DNA of 64,000 nt from NCBI GenBank assembly GCA_021613375.1, contig CM038728.1, positions 33,307,407-33,371,406 on the forward strand, written 5' to 3'. The position numbers were made by a program, and so were the translations under genes. The notes under the pieces were generated by a model. The model was not told where the DNA came from. It made no database searches and saw only the letters and a list, made by a program, of their open reading frames with translations. Origin of the DNA: Megaleporinus macrocephalus. Lineage: Eukaryota; Chordata; Actinopteri; Characiformes; Anostomidae. Shown here one piece after another: positions 44,905-57,867 of this stretch (its first letter is position 1; each line of letters opens with the position of its first letter).

Positions 44905-47870
44905 CAGCAGCTCTATTTAACTCTATACAGCTCTATTTAACTCAGTACAGCTCTGATCAGCTCTATATAACTCAGTACAGCTCTGATCAGCTCTATTTAA
45001 CTCTATACAGCTCTGATCAGCTCTTTATAACTCATTACAGCTCTGATCAGCTCTATTTAACTCTATACAGCTCTGATCAGCTCTTTATAACTCATTACAG
45101 CTCTGCTCAGCTCTATATAACTCTGTACAGCTCTGATCAGTTCTATATAACTCTGTACAGCTCTGATCAGCTCTATTTAACTTAGTACAGCTCTGATCAG
45201 TTCTATTTAACTCTGTACAGCTCTGATCAGCTCTATATAACTCTGTACAGCTCTGATCAGCTCTTTATAACTCATTACAGCTCTGCTCAGCTCTATATAA
45301 CTCTGTACAGCTCTGATCAGCTCTATTTAACTTAGTACAGCTCTGATCAGTTCTATTTAACTCTGTACAGCTCTGATCAGCTCTATATAACTCTGTACAG
45401 CTCTGATCAGCTCTATATAACTCTACAGCTCTGATCATCTCTATATAACTCTGTACAGCTCTGATCAGCTCTATATAACTCTGTACAGCTCTGACCAGCT
45501 CTATTTAACTCTGTACAGCTCTGACCAGCTCTATTTAACTTAGTACAGCTCTGATCAGCTCTATATAACTCTGTACAGCTCTGATCAGCTCTATTTAACT
45601 CTGTACAGCTCTGATCAGCTCTATTTAACTCTGTACAGCTCTAAACAGCTCTATATAACTCTACAGCTCTGATCAGCTCTATATAACTCTGTACAGCTCT
45701 GATCAGCTCTATTTAACTCTGTACAGCTCTGATCAGCTCTATATAACTCTGTACAGCTCTGATCAGTTCTATTTAACTCTGTACAGCTCTGATCAGCTCT
45801 ATTTAACTCTGTACAGCTCTAAACAGCTCTATATAACTCTACAGCTCTGATCAGCTCTATTTAACTCTGATCAGCTCTATTTAACTTAGTACAGCTCTGA
45901 TCAGTTCTATTTAACTCTGTACAGCTCTGATCAGCTCTATATAACTCTGTACAGTTCTGATCAGCTCTATATAACTCTACAGCTCTGATCATCTCTATAT
46001 AACTCTGTACAGCTCTGATCAGCTCTATATAACTCTGTACAGCTCTGACCAGCTCTATTTAACTTAGTACAGCTCTGATCAGCTCTATATAACTCTGTAC
46101 AGCTCTGATCAGCTCTATTTAACTCTGTACAGCTCTGATCAGCTCTATTTAACTCTTTACAGCTCTAAACAGCTCTATATAACTCTACAGCTCTGATCAG
46201 CTCTATATAACTCTGTACAGCTCTGATCAGCTCTATATAACTCTGTACAGCTCTGACCAGCTCTATTTAACTTAGTACAGCTCTGATCAGCTCTATATAA
46301 CTCTGTACAGCTCTGATCAGCTCTATCTAACTCTGTACAGCTCTGATCAGCTCTATTTAACTCTGTACAGCTCTAAACAGCTCTATATAACTCTACAGCT
46401 CTGATCAGCTCTATATAACTCTGTACAGCTCTGATCAGCTCTATATAACTCTGTACAGCTCTGATCAGCTCTATTTAACTCTGTACAGCTCTGATCAGCT
46501 CTATATAACTCTGTACAGCTCTGATCAGTTCTATTTAACTCTGTACAGCTCTGATCAGCTCTATTTAACTCTGTACAGCTCTAAACAGCTCTATATAACT
46601 CTACAGCTCTGATCAGCTCTATATAACTCTGTACAGCTCTGATCAGCTCTATTTAACTCTGTACAGCTCTGACCAGCTCTATTTAACTCTGTGCAGCTCT
46701 AAACAGCTCTATATAACTCTGTACAGCTCTGATCAGCTCTATATAACTCTACAGCTCTGATCAGCTCTATATAACTCTGTACAGCTCTGATCAGTTCTAT
46801 TTAACTCTGTACAGCTCTGATCAGCTCTATTTAACTCTGTGCAGCTCTAAACAGCTCTATATAACTCTGTACAGCTCTGATCAGCTCTATATAACTCTGT
46901 ACAGCTCTATATAACTCTGTACAGCTCTGATCAGCTCTATTTAACTCTGTACAGCTCTGATCAGCTCTATTTAACTCTGTACAGCTCTAAACAGCTCTAT
47001 ATAACTCTACAGCTCTGATCAGCTCTGTTTAACTCTGTACAGCTCTGATCAGCTCTATATAACTCTGTACAGCTCTGATCAGCTCTATATAACTCTGTAC
47101 AGCTCTGACCAGCTCTATATAACTCTACAGCTCTGATCAGCTCTATATAACTCTGTACAGCTCTGATCAGCTCTATTTAACTATGTACAGCTCTAAACAG
47201 CTCTATATAACTCTACAGCTCTGATCAGCTCTATTTAACTTTATACAGCTCTGATCAGCTCTATTTAACTCTGTACAGCTCTGATCAGCTCTATTTAACT
47301 CTGTACAGCTCTGATCAGCTCTATTTAACTCTGTACAGCTCTGATCAGCTCTATTTAACTTTATACAGCTCTGATCAGCTCTATTTAACTCTGTACAGCT
47401 CTGATCAGCTCTATATAACTCTGTACAGCTCTGATCAGCTCTATATAACTCTGTACAGCTCTGTTCAGCTCTATTTATTTTTGTTCAATTAGGTCTATTC
47501 AATTTTGTTTCTATCTCTAGTCACTTCTATTTAACTCTATAAAGCTCTGATCAGCTCTTTTTAATTCTATACATCTGATCAGTTCTATTTAGTTCTGTTA
47601 GATTAGTTCTGTTCAACTCTTTACAGCTGTGAGCTCTTTACAGCACTGATCGGTTCTATTTAACTCTGTACAACTCAGTTCTCTTTATTTCTATTTAGCT
47701 GGGTTTAGCTCTGTGTAGCTTTGTGCAGCTCTGTTCAGCTGTGTTCAGACCTACTCAGATCTGTTCAGGTTTATTCAGTACTAATTAGCTCTGGTCAGTT
47801 CTATTCAGCTCTGTTTAGCTTTGACTAATTCCATTTAGCTCAATTCAACCTTCCAGTTCTATTCAAGTTT
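44905..47870. repeat. 30-bp minisatellite, about 85 units, decaying at the right edge
   Basis: The unit is CTCTGATCAGCTCTATATAA followed by CTCTGTACAG. The main alternatives are TATTTAA for TATATAA, AACAG for GATCAG, and a shortened ACTCTACAG unit (27 bp). These shortened and AAACAG units recur together many times, showing higher-order organisation. From about 47480 to 47870 the units degrade (TCAATTAGGTCTATTCAATT, TTCTATTTAGCTGGG), marking an old edge. Each unit has the palindrome TGATCA and a TATA-like word. Confidence 0.95.
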
Positions 47871-48011
47871 TACTCTTCATATAGATTCTGCTCCAAGTTC
47901 TACATTAGCTTTAGAGAGGAACCATAACCTGAAAGTATTTCCAGCCTCACTCGCTGGCAGCTTAAATGCTGATTTCACTTCAGAGGGGGAGAGATATTTC
48001 TGTAGCTCAGC

Positions 48012-48013
<2 letters not shown>

Positions 48014-48078
<65 letters not shown>
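48014..48078. repeat. CA microsatellite
   Basis: An uninterrupted AC run of about 65 bp. Confidence 0.98.
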
Positions 48079-48080
<2 letters not shown>

Positions 48081-48944
48081 AGTCAGGGTAATCTATCCCA
48101 GCTGAACACTCCTGAGTGTGTGAAGGCCTTATTACCTCACATCTCTCATTTGGAAATCTCCCGCTCCTTTATTTAACTATAAAATAACACTTTTATTTGT
48201 TTTCTTTCAAGGTTTTTACGACTTGGGGTCTAGTTCGAGTGACTTCGCTCTTCAGATTTATTAATTTCCATTTCCATGTAGATGCCAGTTCGTGGAGCAT
48301 TACTCTATGTTTTAGGGACTTTTCCATCAGCGCCTGCGTTCCTGCTCTCCGTTATTACTTTGCATTTTTATTGTAGACCCGCGGGAAGTAAATCCAACGC
48401 ACGCATTGCAGAGCGAAACCCGGTGACATCAGACTTTCCGAGCTCCGGCTCCGGCTCCTTTCTGGGGGTCGCTCCGGCCGAGAGAAGCGAGGGTGATTAT
48501 TTTCTTAAGCGAGCCGTTCGGGAGGAGAGGTTGAAGTTATGCGCGTGTATTTTCCCGAACGCTCCGTAAGTCCTGTAAACACGGCCTACCTTGAAGGGCC
48601 GCTGTCTCCTGGCTTAAGCCTGGCCCGAGTCTTTTTGGCTCTAATAATAAACCCATTACGGGGCTAATTGCTCCCACGTGCGTCTGTTTGCGAGTCTGGT
48701 ATCAATCTAGCAGTTGTGCGGGATTAGTGAGCGCTGGTTTACAGCGCAGCCTCTTCGTCTGCTTTTATAGAGTAATTGCCTCTAACAGCTCAGCGCTGAA
48801 CCAATTAAGAGGCCCTAAAGCATGAATAGAGGGGCCGACGTGCTGAATGTGGCGGGAGGTGCGATGCAGATGGAGCCTTTCAAGGAGCACTTTGGCCAAT
48901 ATATGGAGGGCACCACCCCCAGCCCCCCGGCACCCCCCATTTAA
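48079..48944. other. spacer, no gene recognised
   Basis: Unique-looking, with several CpG between 48380 and 48560 and near 48660-48860. The 95-codon plus frame at 48282-48569 has an N-terminal hydrophobic stretch but no recognised family. This is one of the least repetitive parts of the window. Confidence 0.5.
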
Positions 48945-49850
48945 GGCCCCAAGACCACTCACTCTCTGCCCCAACACTACCCACGTACTCCCCCAGCACC
49001 ACTCACCCACCCAAAACCACCTAATTACCTCAACACCATCTACTCCATCCACCAAACAGCACCCACTTACTCCCTCAACAGCACCCACTCACTCACCACC
49101 CGGGCACCACCCTTTTACCTCCTAACACAGCCCATTCAACCACCGAACACCACCCACTTACTTCCTCAACACCACCTATTCACCTCCCAACACCACCCAC
49201 TTACTCCCTCCAACACCACCCACTTACTCCCTCAACACCACCTATTCACCCACACAACACCACCTAATTACTCCCTCAACACCACCCACTCACTCCCCCA
49301 GCACCACCCATTCACTTCTCCAACACTGCTCACTCACTCCCCCAACACCACTCACTTACTCCCTTAACACCACTCATCCCCAACATAGCCCATTCACCCA
49401 CACAACACCATCTAATTACTCCCTCAACACCACCCACTCACTCCCCCAGCACAACCCATTCACCCCCAACACCACCGACTTTCTCCCCCAGCACCACCCA
49501 TTCACTTCCCCAACACCACCCATTCACTTCCCAACAGAGCCCATTCACCCGCCCCAAACACCACCCATTCACCCCCAACATCACCCACTTACTCCCCCAA
49601 CACCACCCACTCACTCCCCCAGAACAACCATTCATCCCCCCAACACCACCCACTTACTCTCTCCAACACCACCTATTCACTCCCAACACCACCCACTTAC
49701 TCCCTCCAACACCACCCATTTACCTCCCAACACAGCTCATTCACTTGCCCCAACACCGCCCAATAACCCCACAACACCACCCATTCACCCACACAACACC
49801 ACCTAATTACTCCGTCCAACACTACCCACTCACTCCGCCCCCTGCACCAA
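48945..49850. repeat. degenerate C-rich minisatellite (CAACACCACCCACTTACTCC)
   Basis: Units of about 22 bp: CAACACCACCCACTTACTCC plus CT, with many variants (CAGCACCACCCATTCACTTC, AACACCACCTAATTACTCCC). Indels are common, so it looks older than the neighbouring arrays. Minus-strand frames rich in Gly, Trp and Val are artefacts. Confidence 0.9.
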
Positions 49851-49869
49851 GACTTCCAAGTACCCTTGA

Positions 49870-50065
49870 CTTCTAATTCCCCAGACTCGAACCTAACTGA
49901 GTTTCTGTGGGAACACTTGGATGGTGGAGCTGGCTCTATGGATCCTCCTCCAGCAGCTGTGGGATGCTCTGCAGTCAGCATGATACCTCCAAATACCTGT
50001 GACCACCTATCAGGACCTTACTGAGTCTCCCAGTCCGAGCTGGTGGTCATTATAATATGATTTAA
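49870..50065 (+). mobile_element. possible transposase C-terminal remnant
   Basis: CCCCAGACTCGAACCTAACT then GAGTTTCTGTGGGAACACTT reads PDSNLTEFLWEHL, similar to the PDLNPIEHLWDVL motif of Tc1/mariner transposases. Farther right, GGTGGTCATTATAATATGA resembles the GGTGGTCATAATGTTATG end of a common fish element. It is short and heavily decayed. Confidence 0.45.
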
Positions 50066-50984
50066 CTGTGTAATTTTATAGGAGAGCTCAAAAACTTCAC
50101 TAACATCTGTCTCTCCATCTGTACGAGGGAAACGGTTATGACTGTGTTCGTGTGTGTTGAATAAAAGGGCCTAAAATCACACAGCGTGCTCCTGGCGGGA
50201 ATATTTCCAGGCAGAATTGACCTTGGTGACCTTGTGCCGCAGCATCTGTGTGAGCAGACCCTCTTTCACCGCCACGTCGTTCGTCTATGGGTCTATTATT
50301 CATCCCTAATTATCATGCAAGGCTTTGTTCAGACGGCGAGAACACGCTTACAGATATCACACAGCCATGATCTGCCATGATCAAGTGCATTAGACACTAC
50401 TGAACACCTCCACATGCTTAGAGGCAGCCGTAGGCAGTTAGCACCATGCTAATTACTGAGGGGGGGCGGGGGTCTCCAAGCCCCAGTGCGAAAGCTACAC
50501 AAGACACCCAACACGTCTTTGTACTCGTGTAAATGTGATCTTTGCTGAACTCTACCTTGAAGACCTCGGCAGCCGAGCCCACGCTGGGCCGGGGCCACGC
50601 GGCGACCGAAATAGATTTACAGGCTTTAATAAAAAACAATCTGTGGTTAGAGTCCAGCAGGGCGGCCGCGGGCACGCTTTAAGGAGGACCGGCTCCTCTT
50701 TCAGCTCCTCCAAAAAACAAACCTCATGACAGCTTCGAACTACAAACAACGTCTGCTCCCTTCCAGCTGCCTTCAGTGGTCAGGACTGTGAAGGGAGTGC
50801 CAGGTGTGGACTCGCATGAAGCTCAGTTTATTTATTATTTTCTTGAAACAGCAGATGCTTTACTTTATTTCACAGGCTTAATCATGCATCAAAGAAAACA
50901 GTTAGCCTCAATTAATCTGTCCCGGCCTGCCAAACAACAAACAGATGAACAACAAACCCAGTTCTGATCACCGCGTCTACAGTC
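50066..50984. other. spacer, no gene recognised
   Basis: Unique-looking sequence. Overlapping 64-85 codon frames occur on both strands at 50418-50749 without a recognised pattern. Confidence 0.5.
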
Positions 50985-53366
50985 GAGTGAAAATGAAGTT
51001 CACAACATAATGTAATAAAATTAATAATAAAAAACATATATAAACAGCGTAACATATAACATATATAAACAGCGTAACATATAACATATATAAACAGCGT
51101 AACATATATAAACAGCGTAACATATAACATATATAAACAGCGTAACATAAATAACATATATAAACAGCGTAACATATATAACATATATAAACAGCGTAAC
51201 ATATAACATATATAAACAGCGTAACATATATAACATATATAAACAGCGTAACATATATAACATATATAAACAGCGTAACATATAACATATATAAACAGCG
51301 TAACATATATAACACATATAAACAGTGTAACATACAACATATAACATATATAAACAGCGTAACATATAACATATATAAACAGCATAACATATATAACATA
51401 TATAAACAGCGTAACATATATAACATATAAACAGCGTAACATATATAACATATATAAACAGTGTAACATATATAACATATATAAACAGCGTAACATATAA
51501 CATATATAAACAGCGTAACATATAACATATATAGACAGCGTAACATATATAACATATATAAACAGCGTAACATATAACATATATAAACAGCGTAACATAT
51601 ATAACACATATAAACAGCGTAACATACAACATATAACATATATAAACAGCGTAACATATAACACATATAAACAGCGTAACATACAACATATAACATATAT
51701 AAACAGCGTAACATATAACACATATAAACAGCGTAACATATATAACATATATAAACAGCGTAACATATAACATATATAAACAGTGTAACATATATAACAT
51801 ATATAAACAGCGTAACATATAACATATATAAACAGCGTAACATATAACATATATAAACAGCGTAACATATATAACATATATAAACAGCGTAACATATAAC
51901 ACATAAACAGCGTAACATATAACATATAACATATATAAACAGCGTAACATATAACATATAACATATATAAACAGCTTAACATATAACACATATAAACAGC
52001 GTAACATATAACATATAACACATATAAACAGCGTAACATATAACATATATAAACAGCGTAACATATAACATATATAAACAGCGTAACATACAACATATAA
52101 CATATATAAACAGCGCAACATATAACATATAACATACACAAACAGCTTAACATATAACACATATAAACAGCGTAACATAAAACATATAACATACATAAAC
52201 AGCTTAACATATAACACATATAAACAGCGTAACATAACATATAACATATATAAACAGCGTAACATATAACATATAACATATATAAACAGCTTAACATATA
52301 ACATATAACACATATAAACAGCGTAACATATAACACATATAAACAGCGTAACATATAACATATATAAACAGCGTAACATATAACATATAACATATATAAA
52401 CAGCGTAACATATAACATATATAAACAGCGTAACATATAACATATAGCATATATAAACAGTGTAACATATAACATGTAACATATATAAACAGCGTAACAT
52501 ATAACATATAGCATATATAAACAGTGTAACATATAACATATAACATATATAAACAGCGTAACATATAACATATAATACATATAAACAGCGTAACATATAA
52601 CATATATAAACAGCGTAACATATAACATATAGCATATATAAACAGTGTAACATAAAACATATAACATATATAAACAGCGTAACATATAACATATAGCATA
52701 TATAAACAGTGTAACATATAACATATAACATATATAAACAGCGTAACATATAACATATAATACATATAAACAGCGTAACATATAACATATATAAACAGCG
52801 TAACATAACATATAGCATATATAAACAGTGTAACATATAACATATAATGTATATAAACAGCGTAACATATATATAACATATAACATATATAAACAGCATA
52901 ACATCTAACATATAACATATATAAACAGCATAACATAACATATATAAACAGCGTAACATATAACATATATAAATAGTGTAACATATAACATATATAAACA
53001 GCGTAACATATAGCATATATAAACAGCGTAACATATAACATATAACATATATAAACAGCGTAACATATATATAACATATAACATATATAAACAGCATAAC
53101 ATATAACATATAACATATATAAACAGCGTAACATATATATAACATATAACATATATAAACAGCATAACATATAACATATATAAACAGCGTAACATATAAC
53201 ATATATAAACAGTGTAACATATAACAAATAACATATAAACAGCGTAACATAACATATAACATATATAAACAGTGTAACATATAACATATAAACAGTGTAA
53301 CATACATATAACATATAACATATAAACAGCGTAACATACATATAACATATAACATATATAAACAGT
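50985..53366. repeat. 25-27-bp AT-rich minisatellite, about 92 units
   Basis: The unit is CGTAACATATAACATATATA followed by AACAG. An extra TATA, an extra ACATATA or CACATA makes 25-bp, 27-bp and longer (about 32-34 bp) types. The left half is simpler, and the right half alternates the types in patterns that recur (for example around ATAGCATATATAAACAGTGT at 52445, 52507, 52628, 52690). Three long minus-strand frames (up to 809 codons) overlap and are artefacts. Confidence 0.95.
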
Positions 53367-53394
53367 AATCGTGTGTTAACATGTGCAGACGTGA

Positions 53395-53938
53395 ACCTGT
53401 TAATGCTTGCTCAGCATAAGCTCAGTAGTTGCTAGGCAGTTGCTATGGTATCCCTGCTGGAGGCTAGGCATTTGTTAGATTATCCTAGTTGTTAGGGTGT
53501 TGCTATGTGGTTGCTAGGCTGTTTCAAGGTGGTTGCTAGGGTATCCCAGCTGGTTGCTAGGGTGTTGCTAGGCAGTTGCTAGGGTGTCCCAACTAGTTGC
53601 TATGATGTTGCTATGTTGTTTGCTATGGTGTTGCCTTGCAGTTGCTATGGTATCCCAGGTTGTTGCTTGGGTGTTTCTAGGTGGTTTCTGGATAACTCCT
53701 GTTTGCTGGAGTGTTGCTAGACGGTTGCTATGGTATACCTGGTGGTGGCTATGGTGTTGCTAGGCAGTTGCTATGGTGTCCCAGGTTGTTGCCTGGTGGT
53801 TGCTAGGGATTCCCAGAAGGTTGCTGTGGTGTTGCTAGGTTTTGCTAGGGTGTTGCCTTGCAATTGCTATGATATCCCAGGCTGTCTCTTGGTTGTTTCT
53901 AGGTGATTTCTAGTGTGCTCCAGTTGGTTGCTGGGCTG
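53395..53938. repeat. degenerate TTGCTAGG / TTGCTATGG minisatellite
   Basis: Words such as GGTTGCTAGGGTGTTGCTAG, GCAGTTGCTATGGTATCCCA and CAGGTTGTTGC recur irregularly at about 40-60 bp. It is strongly diverged. Confidence 0.85.
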
Positions 53939-53998
53939 TTAGGGTTAAGGTCAGGGTTAGGGTAAGGGTTAGGTTAAGTTAGGTTAGGGTTAGGGTTA
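53939..53998 (+). repeat. short interstitial telomere-like tract
   Basis: Within about 60 bp the words TTAGGG occur repeatedly with imperfect variants (GGTTAAGGTCAGGG, GGTTAGGTTAAGTTAGG). It ends GTTAGGGTTAGGGTTAGC. It lies between two minisatellites. Confidence 0.8.
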
Positions 53999-54705
53999 GC
54001 ATAGCAGTTTTTACAATACATACTGGCTATATTTTAATAGCAAAGGCAGCCTTTAATAATACACACTGGCTGTAGAAGGCCTAACACTGTTTACAATACA
54101 TACTGGCTACATTGAATAATACACACTGGCTGTAGAAGGCATAGCACTGTTTGCAATACATACTGGCTACATTTAATAATACACACTGGCTGTAGAAGGC
54201 CTAACACTGTTTACAATACATACTGGCTACATTGAATAATACACACTGGCTGTAGAAGGCCTAACACTGTTTACAATACATAATGGCTATATTTAATCAG
54301 ACACTCTAGCTGTAGAAGGCCTAGCACTGTTTACAATACATACTGGCTATATTTAATAATACTACATTTTAATGGCAAAACAATATTTATTAATACACAC
54401 CAACTGTAGTAGGCCTAGCGCTGTTTACAATACATACTGGCTACATTTAAAAATGCACTCTGGTTGTAGAAGGCCTAGCACTGTTTATAATACATACTGG
54501 CTATATTTAATAATACACTCTGTTTGTAGAAGGCCTAGCACTATTTATAATACATACTGGCTATATTTAATAATACACTCTGGTTGTAGAAGGCCTAGCA
54601 CTGTTTATAATACATACTGGCTACATTTAATAATACACTCTTGCTGTAGAAAGCCTGGCACTATTTACAATACATACTGGCTACATTTAACTGGCTACAC
54701 TCTGG
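53999..54705. repeat. 60-bp minisatellite, about 11 units
   Basis: The unit is CACTGTTTACAATACATACT, then GGCTACATTTAATAATACAC, then ACTGGCTGTAGAAGGCCTAA, 60 bp. Right-hand units show TTTATAATACAT and CTCTGGTTGTAG variants. Confidence 0.94.
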
Positions 54706-55335
54706 CTGTACCTGAATGGCTCAAAGTATCACTGACAAATTAAGTCTGATCTAGTGCTGCAGCTACTCTGAGTCTATTTCACTCCCTGTAACAGCAAAAC
54801 TCACATTTTTGCTGTTTTCTATTGACACATGAAATCAGCTTGGCTGTCCTGTTTGATTATGGCAGTCACAGTAGGTCAAACACAGAGAAACTGATCCAGT
54901 TTCAAAGCTAAGCTTTCTGTCTGAGGCATCAGAGTCACCCACAGTAATCTCTTCATATAAAAAACAATGTCAGTTCTGCCTCGCCGCGTTAGGACACCAG
55001 CTGCATTTAGTCCTTTTGTTCTGAGCTACATGGCTGTGAGATTCCTCTGGACAGTGTAAGGTTGCCAACTCCGTCTGACAGCAGTCCAGATTTCTGTGTT
55101 GCTCTGTGAGGGGAATGCATACGTCGCTGTTATTGCAATTAAAATGAACGAAAATCTCAAGGACTTAATTTTTATCAGCCCGAGCTGCCTCAGCCAACCC
55201 GTCCAGCACCAAGGCCGGGATCTGTGGGTTGGCAGGACTAATGCAGTGGAAGCATTCTACAAAAACCTCACACATGTCAGAGTGACGTCAACTCCATCAC
55301 ATCCACCGTGTGTTCTAAAAAGCTGAATTTACAGT
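54706..55335. other. spacer between two related arrays
   Basis: About 630 bp of unique-looking sequence. GTAAGGTTGCCAACTCCGTC (about 55058) resembles a DNA-transposon start, but no partner end was found. The 76-codon plus frame at 55096-55326 has no recognised family. Confidence 0.45.
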
Positions 55336-56300
55336 TCATATCAGCTGTAGAAGGCCTAACGCTCTTTAAAGGCATCTACAATACATACTGAATGCAGAAG
55401 GCTTACCAGAGTTTGATGGCATTTAATAATACATACTTGTTGCAGGCGGCCTACCACTAATTGACTAATACATACTGGCTATATTTAATGGCAGTAGAAG
55501 GCCTAGCACGGTTTACAATACATACTGGCTATATTTAATGGCAGTAGAAGACGTAGCACTGTTTACAATACATACTGGCTATATTTAATGGCACTAGAAG
55601 GCCTAGCACTGTTTACAATACATACTGGCTATATTAAATGGCACAAGAAGGCCTAGCACTGTTTACAATACATACTGGCTATATTAAATGGCACAAGAAG
55701 GCCTAGCACTGTTTACAATACATACTGGCTATATTAAATGGCACAAGAAGGCCTAGCACTGTTTACAATACATACTGGCTATATTTAATGGCACAAGAAG
55801 GCCTAACACTGTTTACAATACATACTGGCTATATTTAATGGCACAAGAAGGCCTAACACTGTTTACAATACATACTGGCTATATGTAATGGCACTAGAAG
55901 GCCTAGCCCTATTTACAATACATAATGGCTATATTTAATGGCACTAGAAGGCTTACCACTGTTTACAATACATACTGGCTGTATTTAATGGCAGTAGAAG
56001 GCCTAGCACAGTTTACAATACATACTGGCTGTATTTAATGGCAGTAGAAGGCCTAGCACAGTTTACAATACATACTGGCTGTATTTAATGGCAGTAGAAG
56101 GCCTAACACTGTTTACAATACATACTGGCTATATTTAATGGCAGTCGAAGACCTAGCACTGTTTACAATACATACTGGCTGTATTTAATGGCAGTCGAAG
56201 ACCTAGCACTGTTTACAATACATACTGGCTGTATTTAATGGTAGTAGAAGGCCTAGCACTGTTTACAATACATACTGGCTGTATTTAATAATACACTCTG
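55336..56300. repeat. 50-bp minisatellite, about 18 units, sister of the 60-bp array
   Basis: The unit is GCCTAGCACTGTTTACAATA, then CATACTGGCTATATTTAATG, then GCACAAGAAG, 50 bp (CATACTGGCT at 55621 and 55671). It shares about 40 bp with the 60-bp unit. The last unit at 56280 reverts to the ATTTAATAATACACTCTGGC form of the other array. Confidence 0.95.
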
Positions 56301-57283
56301 GCTGTTTCTTCTGTTGTCCAGTATTTACTGTGTTATTTTTCTGTTGAAGGACTGTCAGGGGACGGCAGTTGTTTATTTTTTTAAGAAGAAGATCATTGTT
56401 TTGCACGAACAAGTGTAATAACAGGAACGGTGTGCTTTGAAAAATCAATACAACAGTGCTCACAACAATATCTGGGCTCGCACTGATGTATCTTTTTCAT
56501 TTTGGCCTGAAAAAAACACCCTGTTTACTGTTTTACTGGCGAAACTGCTCCACTTATTAAATTTGCCACTGTGGTTCTGACCGCCATCCAGAATGGCTGG
56601 AGTACAAACACAAACTTTGGTAAAACGGAGGGAAAATAAACGGCGTTCTGCTCCGTTCAGGTCTGACTGGCGTCCAAAACCCTGCGAGTGAATCAGCGGC
56701 TGTATTTACCTTTACAAGCGAACAGGTCTGGAACGGTTTCGCTCAGGGAAGCCGTCCAGATGTGTCTAGTTAGGGCCAAACACCTGTAACAAGTTTCGGC
56801 GAATAAAAGGAAAAAGCTGCGGTCAGAATTTACTGCATCCTTTCTGGCTGTTTATTAAGCCGCTGCCCGCTTCCCTTCAGCAGCATCTACTCATGCATCG
56901 CTAACAGGAGCCATTAGTCATTTAGGTAATTTAAATGGAGGAAGAAAGCGAGAAGCAGGAAAAAACCAGGCGCGTAAAGGAGAAGAAGACGTGTGAAGAC
57001 AGCAGAACCGAGACCCTGAGACGGCTCTGTTTTTTTACGTAAGGGGGTGTTAAAAGTGGTAAAACAGGGAGGCGGTGGGATGCTGGACGGATTTAAGTCC
57101 AGAAAAAGGCGACGGCGATGACTAACTGCAAAACAAACTGGCAGCAAAACCACCTGCCACCTACATAACCACCTGTGTGGGTCCAGCACAGGAACAATCA
57201 CTCCAGAAGATTTACTGAAGAGTTCAGTAGAGATTTAGATTCAACACTCTCCATAAAACAGTCTAGTTTAGTATGTACGTTAT
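56301..57283. other. spacer, no gene recognised
   Basis: Unique-looking, ordinary composition. A 95-codon minus frame at 56914-57201 has no recognised pattern. A possible site for conserved non-coding sequence, but nothing is demonstrable here. Confidence 0.5.
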
Positions 57284-57800
57284 ACTGTACAGTGGTGGTG
57301 ATGTTTACAGTGGTGGTGGTGATGTTTACAGTGGTGGTGGTGATGTTTACAGTGGTGGTGAGGGTGTTTACAGTGGTGGTGGTGATGTTTACAGTGGTGG
57401 TGGTGATGTTTACAGTGGTGGTGGTGGTGTTTACAGTGGTGGTGGTGGTGTTTACAGTGATGGTGATGGTGTTTATAATGGTGGTGATGGTGTTTACAGT
57501 GGTGATGGTGTTTACAGTGGTGGTGATGGTGTTTACAGTGGTGATGGTGTTTACAGTGGTGGTGGTGTTGTTTACAGTGGTGGTGATGATGGCGTTCACA
57601 GTCGTGGTGGTGGTGTTGTTTACAGTGGTGGTGATGATGGTGTTTACAGTGGTGGTGATGGTGTTTACAGTGGTGGTGGTGTTGTTTACAGTGGTGGTGA
57701 TGATGGTGTTTACAGTGGTGGTGATGATGGTGTTTACAGTGGTGGTGATGATGGTGTTTACAGTGGTGGTGGTGGTGTTGTTTACAGTGGTGGTGATGAT
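57284..57800. repeat. GGTGGTGATGTTTACAGT-type minisatellite (18/21/24 bp)
   Basis: Units of 18, 21 or 24 bp, always multiples of three: GTTTACAGTGGTGGTGGTGAT. Examples are ATGTTTACA at 57301 and 57322. The plus frames read Val-rich or Gly-Tyr-Ser-rich strings, and minus frames read Thr-rich strings. These are artefacts of a stop-free unit. Confidence 0.95.
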
Positions 57801-57867
57801 CAGTGCAACACTAGTAAAATAGTCATAAATCTGAAAATAATAGCTTTTTTGGGGAATATTTTGCCTC

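Noticed and set aside
48282..48569. 95-codon plus frame with a hydrophobic N-terminus
   Set aside because: No family recognised, no splice or promoter support, and this length is common by chance in GC-richer DNA.
50912..53382. Hydrophobic minus frames up to 809 codons that look like membrane proteins
   Set aside because: They come from the AT-rich 25-27-bp array, and several frames overlap. Hydrophobicity follows from TAT/ATA codons.
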